Source of the DNA: Streptomyces scabiei 87.22
GTDB lineage: Bacteria > Actinomycetota > Actinomycetes > Streptomycetales > Streptomycetaceae
Length of the DNA stretch: 64,000 nucleotides
Assembly: GCF_000091305.1 (NCBI RefSeq)
Contig: NC_013929.1
Span: forward strand, 868,001 to 932,000
Reading direction: 5' to 3'
Shown piece after piece: positions 52,735 through 60,431 of this stretch. A model generated the notes under the pieces. It was not told where the DNA came from, did no database searches, and worked only from the letters and a program-made list of their open reading frames with translations. Within the stretch, counting starts at the first letter, position 1; the number at the start of each line of letters is the position of its first letter. The translations under genes were made by a program, and so were the position numbers.

Positions 52735-53856
52735 TCAATGCTTCACCGCCGCACCTCCGGTCACGGTTTGGATTCCCCGGGCCACGGCCAGCCGACTGGC
52801 CCCCACCACGGTGCCACTGTCACCGAGCGCGCTGCTCACGACCTCGGTGGGCCAGCTCAGCCGCGCCAGTTCGGCCCGTACGCCGGGCAGCAGCCGGGGC
52901 TCGGAGCCGACGGCGCCGCCCAGCACGATCAGGCCGGGGTCCAGGACCGCGGTGGCCGCGGCGGCGAGTCTGCCCACGTCGGCCGCGTGCCGGCCGACGA
53001 CGGCGCACGCGGTGGCGTGTCCGGTGTCGGCCAGCGCGAACAGCCCGGCGACGGTGTCGGGGCACACGCCGTCCACGCCCCGCCAGGCGTCCGCCGCGCG
53101 GCGCAGCAGGGAACCCGCTCCTATGTGGGCCTCCAGGCCCTCGTGGCGGGGTTCCCGGTCCGCGTCCCACGGGTACGGCAGCCGGGCCACCTCACCGGCT
53201 GCCCCGTTCGCGCCGCGCAGCACGTGGCCGCCGATGACGACACCGAGACCGATGCCGACGCCGATCCGCAGGTAGCCGAAGGTGTCCCGGCCCCGGGCGG
53301 CGCCCTCGTGCAGTTCGGCGAGGGCGGCGCAGTTCACGTTGTTCTCGACGTGCACGGGCACCCCGGGCGGGAGGGCCACCGTCAGGGCGTCGAAGATGGG
53401 GCCCGCCTTGGCGGTGGCGGGCCGTACGGCCGTGCCCTCGCGGCTCTGGACGGTGACGTCGCCGACGGCGACGACGATGGCGCGCAGCGGCGCGCCGGGC
53501 GCCAGGCCGCTCAGGGCGTCCCCGACCACGTCGACGGTGTCCGCCCGCGGTCCGGTGCCCTCCGCGAGGAGGGTGCCGTCCAGGGCGCAGACCCGCACCC
53601 GGGTGACGCTCGGCCCGAGGTCGACGGCGAGGACCGCGCCGGCGGCCCGGCCCAGGTCGTACACGGCCGCCGACCTGCCCGTTCCACCGGAGAGCGTGCC
53701 GGAGTGCGCGGCGAGACCGGCGGCCTCCAGCTCGGCCACGGCGGTGGAGACGGTCGGCTTGGACAGGCGTGCCCCGGCGGCTAGCTGGGGGCGGGTGGCG
53801 GTGCTCGACGCGGCCAGTACGGCGAAGACGGCGCGGGCGCTCTCGCTCAGTTGCAT
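52735..53856 (-). CDS. ROK-family transcriptional regulator
   Basis: 373 residues from ATG 53856 behind GGGGAG. The N-terminal winged helix (about 3-65) has SESARAVFAVLAASSTATRPQLAAGARLSKPTVSTAVAELEAAGL-type elements. The sugar-kinase-like part has LAVDLGPSVTRVRVCALDG and HVENNVNCAALAELHEGAARG. The zinc motif C-G-C-G--G-C-E of ROK proteins is altered: DADREPRHEGLEAHIG keeps the His and Glu but has no Cys. The fold may thus not bind zinc as usual. It should control the downstream ABC operon and the divergent kinase, with a sugar or sugar phosphate as ligand. Confidence 0.92.
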   Translation of the reverse strand: MQLSESARAVFAVLAASSTATRPQLAAGARLSKPTVSTAVAELEAAGLAAHSGTLSGGTGRSAAVYDLGRAAGAVLAVDLGPSVTRVRVCALDGTLLAEGTGPRADTVDVVGDALSGLAPGAPLRAIVVAVGDVTVQSREGTAVRPATAKAGPIFDALTVALPPGVPVHVENNVNCAALAELHEGAARGRDTFGYLRIGVGIGLGVVIGGHVLRGANGAAGEVARLPYPWDADREPRHEGLEAHIGAGSLLRRAADAWRGVDGVCPDTVAGLFALADTGHATACAVVGRHAADVGRLAAAATAVLDPGLIVLGGAVGSEPRLLPGVRAELARLSWPTEVVSSALGDSGTVVGASRLAVARGIQTVTGGAAVKH

Positions 53857-53920
53857 GGTCTCCCCAGTCGTGCCGCGGTCATCAGACCGCACGGTCGTGC
53901 GGTATCCGGCGTCCTGACCC

Positions 53921-53958
53921 TTGACGCACTCTAATTCGTTAGTTAATTTCCTAACGAA
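53921..53958 (+). promoter_or_regulatory. Promoter of the sugar kinase gene overlapped by ROK-type operator
   Basis: TTGACG (53921-53926) and TAATTT (53944-53949) are 17 bases apart, a good sigma-70-type match. Perfect 8-bp arms TTCGTTAG (53935-53942) and CTAACGAA (53951-53958) with spacer TTAATTTC bracket the -10 element. The symmetry, AT-richness and location between the divergent ROK gene and kinase gene fit an operator for the ROK protein, which would repress both directions. Confidence 0.65.
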
Positions 53959-54100
53959 GTCAAGCGGTACTCGTCTGCCGCATCCGCCGAGGCCCGTCCC
54001 GGGGCTTCCCTAGCACCCCCCACAGACCCTGTGTGTCCTGGCACGGTTTCGCCCAGCCGTCGCTGCGCCCATCGCAACGCAACGACGAAAGAGGCCTCAC

Positions 54101-55015
54101 GTGCCGGACTCAAGGCCCGTCGCGGTCGGTATCGACGTGGGCGGCACCAAGACCCATCTCCGCGCGGTCGCGGGGACGGTGTCCGTCGCCGACCACCTCC
54201 GTGCCAGCCGTGGCTGGCGGCCGCACGACCCGGCGGCCGCGACCGCATGGCTGGCCACGCTGGTCGAGGAGGTGCTGCCCGCGCACACCCCCGTGTCCGC
54301 CGTGGCCGTCGGCGCCCATGCCTGCGAGACGCCCCGGCAGTGCGAGGGGATACGTCTCGCCCTCCAGGAACGGCTTCAGGTGCCGTGTCTGGTGGTCGGT
54401 GACGCCGAGCTGCTGGCTCCCGCCGCCGGTTTCGACCAGGGGGTGGGGCTGGTCGCGGGCACCGGTTCGGTGGCCGTCGGCCGCACCGCGGACGGTACGT
54501 CCGTGCAGGTCGGCGGCTGGGGCGCGGTCCTCGGCGACGAGGGCGGCGCCGCCGGTCTGGTCCGGGAGGCGTGTCGCGCCGTATGGGCCGCGCACGACCG
54601 GGGCGAGACACCCGACGCGCTCGCCGGCCGGCTGACCGCCGCCTTCGGGGTGAGCGAGGTGCCGGCTCTCGGCGGGGCCCTGGAGGCCGCCACGGCGATG
54701 TCCGCCGACTGGGGCCGGCACGCCCCGCAGGTGTTCGAGGCCGCCGAGGAGGGTTCCGTCCTCGCCCGCCGGGTCATCGCCGAAGGGGGCCGCGCGCTCG
54801 CCTCGCTCGTGGCCCGTCTCGCGTCCCGCCGGGTGCCCGTCGACGACGTGGTGGTGGCCGGCGGGACGATCCTCTCCCGGCCCGCCCTGTACTCCGCATT
54901 CGCCGAAGCACTCCTCGACGCTGTACCGTCCGCGCGACCGCATGTGCTCCAAGTGCCTCCGGTCGAAGGGGCGTTGGCACTCTCACGTACTCTCCTCCGA
55001 CCGGTCACCCGCTGA
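54101..55015 (+). CDS. BadF/BadG-type sugar kinase (N-acetylglucosamine kinase-like)
   Basis: 304 residues from GTG 54101 behind AAAGAGG. ASKHA-fold motifs are VGIDVGGTKTHLRAV (phosphate-1, about 8-22), GVGLVAGTGSVAVGR (about 114-128), GGWGAVLGDEGGAAGLVREA (about 138-157) and VVVAGGTILSRPALYSAF (adenosine, about 249-266). The GWGxxLGDEGS/GxxxxG pattern is typical for eukaryote-type GlcNAc kinases and glucosamine kinases (GspK) of the BadF/BadG family. It would phosphorylate an imported amino sugar or hexose. Divergent from the ROK regulator, whose operator overlaps its promoter. Confidence 0.9.
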   Translation: MPDSRPVAVGIDVGGTKTHLRAVAGTVSVADHLRASRGWRPHDPAAATAWLATLVEEVLPAHTPVSAVAVGAHACETPRQCEGIRLALQERLQVPCLVVGDAELLAPAAGFDQGVGLVAGTGSVAVGRTADGTSVQVGGWGAVLGDEGGAAGLVREACRAVWAAHDRGETPDALAGRLTAAFGVSEVPALGGALEAATAMSADWGRHAPQVFEAAEEGSVLARRVIAEGGRALASLVARLASRRVPVDDVVVAGGTILSRPALYSAFAEALLDAVPSARPHVLQVPPVEGALALSRTLLRPVTR

Positions 55016-55111
55016 TCACCGTCCGGTCGTCGACCGGACACCGACCGGACATGCGTCCACCCCACGCTCAGCCCGCACCCGATCACCACCTCGCGAAAGG
55101 AGCGGCGCTCC

Positions 55112-57016
55112 ATGCCGTCATCCGCCGGGCACCACACTCTCGACCGCCGTGTCTTCCTCCGGAACTCACTCGGCGTCACGGCCGGCCTGATAGCCGCTCC
55201 GACCGTCGCGAGCCTGTGGCAGGCTCCCGAGGCCAAGGCCGCCACCGCGTTCGCGGCCTTCGTCGACGACTACAGCACCAACACCACGGCGAACCAGACC
55301 GCCGGGACCAACGCCGTCATCCGCGCGCTCGGCGGCTTCGCCGTGATCTGGAAGACGGGCGGCGCCTGGAACACCGGCACCCCGCTGATGCCGGAGATCC
55401 TGCGCGACAACATGCGCTACTGCGCGCGGCTGACCGGCCGCCGCACGGAGGCGCAGGCCCGTGAGGCGTTCGTCTACGACCGGCAGCACCAGAGCTACGC
55501 CATGATCGGCGGCCTCGGCCCGCTGGCCGACCTGTACCGCACGGGTGCCAAGGCGGTCACCTCGATCACCGCCGCCCCCGAGGGCATCCCCGCGACCAAG
55601 ATCAACGACGCCGTCCCCGCCGGCGCGCCCGCCGGCTCCACGCTGGGCGCGGGCTCGTACGACTCGGAACTCGGCCTGGTGGCCAAGCTCGTCGACACCG
55701 TGCGCGGCGACTTCACCTCCAGCAACCCGGCCAAGTTCAGCTTCCAGTACCCGCGGCCCTGGCGGATGAACGAGGACAGCCAGGTCGTCGACACCGGTGA
55801 GAAGGACACGCTGGGCTACCCCGTCTACGAGTCCGACGTCGTCGTCGTGAAGCAGCTCCTGCGCCAGCGCAGCGACGTCCCGGCCGAGGACGGGGGCTTC
55901 CCCAGCGGCCACACCAACGCCTTCCACCTGGCGGCCCTGGCGTACGCGTACGCGGTCCCCGAGCGCTTCCAGGAGATCATCACCCGCGCCTTCGAGCTGA
56001 CCCACACCCGGATCATGTCCGGCATGCACTCCACGGTCGACGTGATGGGCGGCCGCATCATGGCCACCGCCCTGGCCGCCGCCGTGCTGCACAAGCCGGA
56101 GAACACCGCGCTCAAGGCCGCCGCGCGCAAGCAGGCCGCCGAGTACTTCCAGGCGAAGACCGGCACCACCGCCGACACGCTGTTCGCCTACGCGCACTCC
56201 GACGCCGGCGACCCGTACGCCGACCGCCTGGCCAACGCCCGCCTGGTCGAGCCGAAGCTGACGTACGTCCTGCGGCGGCGCGGCGCGTCCGAGGGCATGA
56301 CCGTGCCGAAGGGCGCGGAGGTCCTGCTGGAGACGCGTCTGCCGTACCTCGACGCGGCGCAGCGGCGCGAGGTGCTGCGCACGACCGCGCTGCCCTCCGG
56401 GTACGTCCTGCTGGACGGCTGGGAGCAGTGGGGCCGGCTCAACCTGTTCGCGGCGGCGGACGGCTACGGCGCCTTCGACACGGACGTCACCGTCACACTG
56501 GACGCCGCGCTCGGCGGTTTCGGCGCGGCCGACGCCTGGCGCAACGACATCGACGGCGTGGGCGGTCTCGTCAAGCGGGGCAGCGGCACGCTGACGCTGG
56601 CCGGCGCCAACCGCTACAAGGGCGGCACCGTCGTGGAGGCCGGTGTGCTCGCGGCGGGCTCCGACGAGGCCCTCGGCCGCGGTGACGTCCGGGTGAAGGG
56701 TGGCACGCTGGCCACGGGCGGGCACACCGTGCGCGTGCGCGGCGACTACACGCAGGCCGGTGTCCTCGACGTGACGCTCGGCCGCGGCGCCGCCCCGGCC
56801 CTGGACGTGGACCGGCGCGCGGTCCTGGAGCACGGCGGCAAGCTGGTGGTCCGCTTCGACGCCGCGCGGCCGCCGCGGTCCGGCGACACGGTGGCGGTCC
56901 TCGGGGCGCGGTCCGTGCAGGGCCGGTTCGCCGAGGTCACCGTGGCCGTGGAGGGCTGGACGGCCGAGCAGGTCTTCACCGCGCACGGGGTGTCGGTCCA
57001 CCTCCGCAAGAAGTAA
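55112..57016 (+). CDS. Tat-exported PAP2/vanadium-haloperoxidase-fold protein with autotransporter-like repeat
   Basis: 634 residues from ATG 55112 behind AAAGGAG. The Tat signal is DRRVFLRNSLGVTAGLIAAP (Arg12-Arg13). The acid phosphatase/haloperoxidase core has KQLLRQRSDVP (about 247-257), GGFPSGHTNAF (PSGH, 261-271) and TRIMSGMHSTVDVMGGR (His306, Asp310), which form the phosphate or vanadate site. Residues about 320-480 are a family-specific region. Near 484-515, VKRGSGTLTLAGANRYKGGTV matches the autotransporter-associated beta-strand repeat (PATR), a piece known from Gram-negative passenger domains; the rest is beta-rich. It is probably a secreted phosphatase or haloperoxidase bearing a beta-helix tail. 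Confidence 0.9.
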   Translation: MPSSAGHHTLDRRVFLRNSLGVTAGLIAAPTVASLWQAPEAKAATAFAAFVDDYSTNTTANQTAGTNAVIRALGGFAVIWKTGGAWNTGTPLMPEILRDNMRYCARLTGRRTEAQAREAFVYDRQHQSYAMIGGLGPLADLYRTGAKAVTSITAAPEGIPATKINDAVPAGAPAGSTLGAGSYDSELGLVAKLVDTVRGDFTSSNPAKFSFQYPRPWRMNEDSQVVDTGEKDTLGYPVYESDVVVVKQLLRQRSDVPAEDGGFPSGHTNAFHLAALAYAYAVPERFQEIITRAFELTHTRIMSGMHSTVDVMGGRIMATALAAAVLHKPENTALKAAARKQAAEYFQAKTGTTADTLFAYAHSDAGDPYADRLANARLVEPKLTYVLRRRGASEGMTVPKGAEVLLETRLPYLDAAQRREVLRTTALPSGYVLLDGWEQWGRLNLFAAADGYGAFDTDVTVTLDAALGGFGAADAWRNDIDGVGGLVKRGSGTLTLAGANRYKGGTVVEAGVLAAGSDEALGRGDVRVKGGTLATGGHTVRVRGDYTQAGVLDVTLGRGAAPALDVDRRAVLEHGGKLVVRFDAARPPRSGDTVAVLGARSVQGRFAEVTVAVEGWTAEQVFTAHGVSVHLRKK

Positions 57017-57029
57017 CCCACCGCACCGG

Positions 57030-57071
57030 AAGGGCTGTCGAGGGCGGCGCGCGCCGCCCCCGACAGCCCTT
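57030..57071. terminator. Long hairpin between convergent PAP2 and PP2C genes
   Basis: Arms AAGGGCTGTCG / CGACAGCCCTT (11 bp) are extended by GGGCGGCGC / GCGCCGCCC around a GC-rich centre, giving a stem of about 20 bp with one mismatch pair. It lies 13 bases after the PAP2 stop and touches the stop of the convergent gene, so it works in both directions. Confidence 0.85.
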
Positions 57072-59461
57072 CACAGGCTCGGCGGCAGGGCCTGCTCGGC
57101 CCAGATGGTCTTGCCCGCGCCGCTCGGGCGGCTGCCCCAGCGGTCGGTGAGCTGGGCGACCAGGAGCAGGCCGCGGCCGCCCTCGTCGAAGCTGCGGGCC
57201 CGGCGCAGATGCGGCGAGGTGCTGCTGGCGTCGGACACCTCGCAGATGAGGGTGCGGTCGCGGATCAGGCGCAGCTGGATGGGGGCGCCGCCGTAGCGGA
57301 TGGCGTTGGTGACCAGTTCGCTGACCACGAGTTCGGTGACGAAGGCAGCCTCCTCCAGACCCCAGCGGGTGAGCTGGTCGGTGGCCAGTTTGCGCGCGTT
57401 GGCGACCAGCGCCGGGTCGTCGGTCAGGTTCCACACGGCGACCTGTTCCGCGTCGAGCGCGCGGGTGCGGGCCAGCAGCAGGGCCACGTCGTCGGCCGGG
57501 GTGTCGGGCAGCAGCGCCTTCAGCACGGTGTCGCAGGTCCTCTCCAGGCTGTCCAACGGCCCTTCCAGCGCGGCGCACAGGGCGCGGGTGCCCGTGTCGA
57601 CGTCCCGGTCGCGGGCCTCGACCAGACCGTCGGTGTAGAGGGCGAGGACGGACCCCTCGGGCAATGCCAGGTCCGTCGCCTCGAACGGCAGCCCGCCGAC
57701 GCCGAGCATCGGTCCCGCCACCACCTCGACGACCTCCACCCCGCCGTCGGGCCGCACGACCACGGGCGGCACATGTCCGGCCGAGGCGATGGAGCAGCTG
57801 CGGTCCACCGGGTCGTACACCGCGTAGAGGCAGGTCGCGCCGATCTCCCCGTCGCCCGTGTCGTCGCCGGCCGCCAGGTGCTCCACGAGGTCGTCCAGGT
57901 GGGTGAGCAGCTCGTCGGGCGGCAGGTCGACGTCGGCGAGCGCCCACACGGCGGTGCGCAGCCGGCCCATGGTGACGGAGGCGTGGATGCCGTGCCCGAC
58001 GACGTCCCCGACGACCAGCGCGACCCGGGTCCCGGACAGCGGGATCACGTCGAACCAGTCGCCGCCCACCCCGGCCTGGGACAGCGCGGGCAGATAGCGG
58101 GAGGCGAACTCGACGGCCGCCTGTCCGGCGACCGTCTTCGGCAGCAGGCTGCGCTGCAGGGCCAGCGCCGTCGTCCGTTCCCTGGTGTAGCGGCGGGCGT
58201 TGTCCACGCAGACCGCCGCCCGGCTGCAGAGTTCCTCCGCGAGGGACACGTCGTCCTGGTCGAAGGCGTCGGGGTGCTCGGGGGTCAGGAGGCGGACGAA
58301 GACGGCCACGCCGAGCGTGGTGCCGCGGGCGACCAGGGGGACGGCCATCAGGGACAGGTCGTGCTCCTCGGCCTCCCGGAGCCTGGCGGAACGGGCACCG
58401 TGCCGGGCGAACCAGGAGTCGAGGGAGTGGTCGCCCGTGCCGGTGAGCACGGGCTCGCCGGTGAGCAGGGCACGGGCGGGCGCCGAGGCGGGCGGGTAGA
58501 CGTCGGCGGAGCCGAGCCCGATCGCCGCCTCCGGGACGCCCGGTGTCGGGGAGTGGTGGGCGGCACGGCGCAGTCTGACCTCGCGGCCCTCCGGGATAGC
58601 CTCGGGTTCCTCGCCCTGCAGCACGGACTCCAGGAGGTCGACGCTGGCGAAGTCGGCGAGCCGGGGCACGACCAGCTCGGCCAGTTCACCGGCGGTCCGG
58701 ACGACGTCGAGCCGGGTGCCGATGGATCCGGCGGCCTCGTTCAGCAGGGCGAGGCGCTGGCGGGCCGCGAACTGCTCGCTGCTGTCGAACGCGGCGAGCG
58801 CGGTGCCGATCAGCCGGCCGGAGTCGTCCCGCACGGGCCACATCTCGGAGGTCCAGGCGTGCATGCGCCGACCGGAGGGCGAACGGGTCCAGCTCTCGTA
58901 GCGGACCGGTTGCCCGGTCTCCACCACGATCTCCAGGTGGCGCAGGAAGCCCCGGCTGTGCTCGGCGTCCTCCACGGTGTCGGGGAAGTACTGGTGCCGG
59001 AACTCCTCCTCGGGCTGTCCCATCACCCGGCACGCGAAGTCGTTCATCCGCAGATAGCGCTGCCCCGTGTCGAAGACGGACATGGACATCGACGCCTGGG
59101 TGAAGGCCAGCTCCCCGAGGCCGCGCTCGGCCGGACCGGGTGTCGCCTGCACGACGAACCGCCGCCCCCGGCCCGCCCCGCCCGCGAGCGGGCAGATCCG
59201 CAGCGCCACCTTCCGGCGCCGCCCGTCCCGGTGGACCAGGTCCACCACCGTGTCGCCGTCCGTCAGCAGCGCCCGCCACACCGCCGTCGCGTCCCCGTCG
59301 ACGAGGTCCGCCGCCGGCCGCCCGGTCACGTCACCGACGGCGTACCCGGTGAGCCGCCGGGCCCCTTCGCTCCACCCCGCGACGAGGCCGCGCGCGTCGA
59401 GGACCGCCATCGCCTCGCCGGCCCTGGCAGCCCGCGACGCACCGGACCCCTTCGTCACCAT
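57071..59461 (-). CDS. PAS/PAS/GAF/PP2C phosphatase with C-terminal RsbW-like ATPase
   Basis: 796 residues from ATG 59461; no membrane helix. The first PAS (about 15-110) has VLDARGLVAGWSEGARRLTGYAVGDVTGR, the second (about 118-235) MSVFDTGQRYLRMNDFACRVMG. A GAF domain (about 240-420), SpoIIE PP2C (about 455-660; GVGGDWFDVIPLSG, VVGDVVGHGIHA, YTDGLVEARDRD) and a GHKL ATPase (about 670-790; ELVTNAIRYGG, DEGGRGLLLVAQL) follow. The C-terminal 550 residues closely parallel the regulator at 3853-6630, so the two are paralogues. Unlike that one, this lacks a membrane sensor and must respond to a cytoplasmic signal. Partner-switching control is inferred. Confidence 0.92.
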   Translation of the reverse strand: MVTKGSGASRAARAGEAMAVLDARGLVAGWSEGARRLTGYAVGDVTGRPAADLVDGDATAVWRALLTDGDTVVDLVHRDGRRRKVALRICPLAGGAGRGRRFVVQATPGPAERGLGELAFTQASMSMSVFDTGQRYLRMNDFACRVMGQPEEEFRHQYFPDTVEDAEHSRGFLRHLEIVVETGQPVRYESWTRSPSGRRMHAWTSEMWPVRDDSGRLIGTALAAFDSSEQFAARQRLALLNEAAGSIGTRLDVVRTAGELAELVVPRLADFASVDLLESVLQGEEPEAIPEGREVRLRRAAHHSPTPGVPEAAIGLGSADVYPPASAPARALLTGEPVLTGTGDHSLDSWFARHGARSARLREAEEHDLSLMAVPLVARGTTLGVAVFVRLLTPEHPDAFDQDDVSLAEELCSRAAVCVDNARRYTRERTTALALQRSLLPKTVAGQAAVEFASRYLPALSQAGVGGDWFDVIPLSGTRVALVVGDVVGHGIHASVTMGRLRTAVWALADVDLPPDELLTHLDDLVEHLAAGDDTGDGEIGATCLYAVYDPVDRSCSIASAGHVPPVVVRPDGGVEVVEVVAGPMLGVGGLPFEATDLALPEGSVLALYTDGLVEARDRDVDTGTRALCAALEGPLDSLERTCDTVLKALLPDTPADDVALLLARTRALDAEQVAVWNLTDDPALVANARKLATDQLTRWGLEEAAFVTELVVSELVTNAIRYGGAPIQLRLIRDRTLICEVSDASSTSPHLRRARSFDEGGRGLLLVAQLTDRWGSRPSGAGKTIWAEQALPPSL

Positions 59462-59562
59462 ATGGCCAGGATGGTCCGTCCGGAGCGGGGCAACAACCCG
59501 GGTCCTCGCCGGTGACGTACCGGGATGCGGCCCCGCCGCGGGGCCGCACCGGGCCGCACCCC

Positions 59563-60360
59563 CTAGAGGGCGGTACGGGACTCCAGGTCCTGGCGGGTGT
59601 CGTTGCCGTAGACGCCCGTTTCGTCGCCCCGGATGCCGTACCAGAGCTGGAAGCGCGCCACCGCGTCCTTGAGTACGCCGTCGTACCGGCCCGAGGTGGA
59701 GCCGCCCGCGTACACGTCGGGGATGCGGAGCAGCCGCTGCTGGAGTTCGGACACCTGGGGCCCGCTGTCGCCCTCCCGGAGGGTGCCGGCGCCGTCCGGG
59801 TCGACGGCGTCGTTCCGTTCGGGGGCCGAGACCTCGGGCGCCGGGGCGGAGGGGGTCGGTCTGGGGGTCACGGTGCGTGCCTCCTTCTCCGTGTCGCCGC
59901 CGGGCAGCAGCAGCGCGGCGCCGAAGCCGAGGAGGGCCGCCGCGCCGACGCCGACGACCACCGCAGCGCGCTTCAGGCCCGGTCCGCCGCCGGGTGCCGA
60001 CCGTCGTCGCCGCCGCTCCTGCCGCCGCCCGGCGCGGGGCGGGACCGTGCCGGAGCCGAAGTCCTCGCCGACCATGACCGGGGGCAGTTCCTCGGTCTCG
60101 TACTCCAGCCGGGGCAGGATCCGCTCGGGGGCGGGCTGCTCCGGGGGCGCGGGCGGCGGAGGGGCGGGCGCGGGTTCCGGTGCCGGACTCGGCGGTACGG
60201 CGACGGTCTCGTACTCGTCCTGCCGGGCGGCCTCCCCCTTGAACTGCTCGAACTCCCGCAGCAGCTCGGCCAGGGCCTCCGTCCTGCGCCGGCGCATGAC
60301 ATAGGTCGGCTCGATCGTGGGACGCTTCGTCGTCCTGCCCGGCTCGGGCGGTTTCGACAC
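59563..60360 (-). CDS. Single-pass membrane protein with C-terminal peptidoglycan-binding domain
   Basis: 265 residues from GTG 60360 behind AAGGAG. The cytoplasmic N-terminal half has TYVMRRRRTEALAELLREFEQFKG and a Pro-rich stretch (APAPPPPAPPEQPAP), then basic RRQERRRRRSAPGG. One helix (about 131-153) crosses the membrane. The extracellular end (about 190-265) is a PG_binding_1 domain: LREGDSGPQVSELQQRLLRIPDVYAGG, RYDGVLKDAVARFQLWYGIRGDETGVYGNDTRQDLE. It probably ties the membrane to peptidoglycan and may pass a wall signal inward. It is 71 bases downstream of the kinase gene on the same strand and likely cotranscribed. Confidence 0.88.
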   Translation of the reverse strand: MSKPPEPGRTTKRPTIEPTYVMRRRRTEALAELLREFEQFKGEAARQDEYETVAVPPSPAPEPAPAPPPPAPPEQPAPERILPRLEYETEELPPVMVGEDFGSGTVPPRAGRRQERRRRRSAPGGGPGLKRAAVVVGVGAAALLGFGAALLLPGGDTEKEARTVTPRPTPSAPAPEVSAPERNDAVDPDGAGTLREGDSGPQVSELQQRLLRIPDVYAGGSTSGRYDGVLKDAVARFQLWYGIRGDETGVYGNDTRQDLESRTAL

Positions 60361-60431
60361 GCTGTTCTCCTTCCGTGCACGCGGTCTCCCGCCATCCCCG
60401 AGAGGAGATACGGGCGGCCGGGCCGGGAGGT

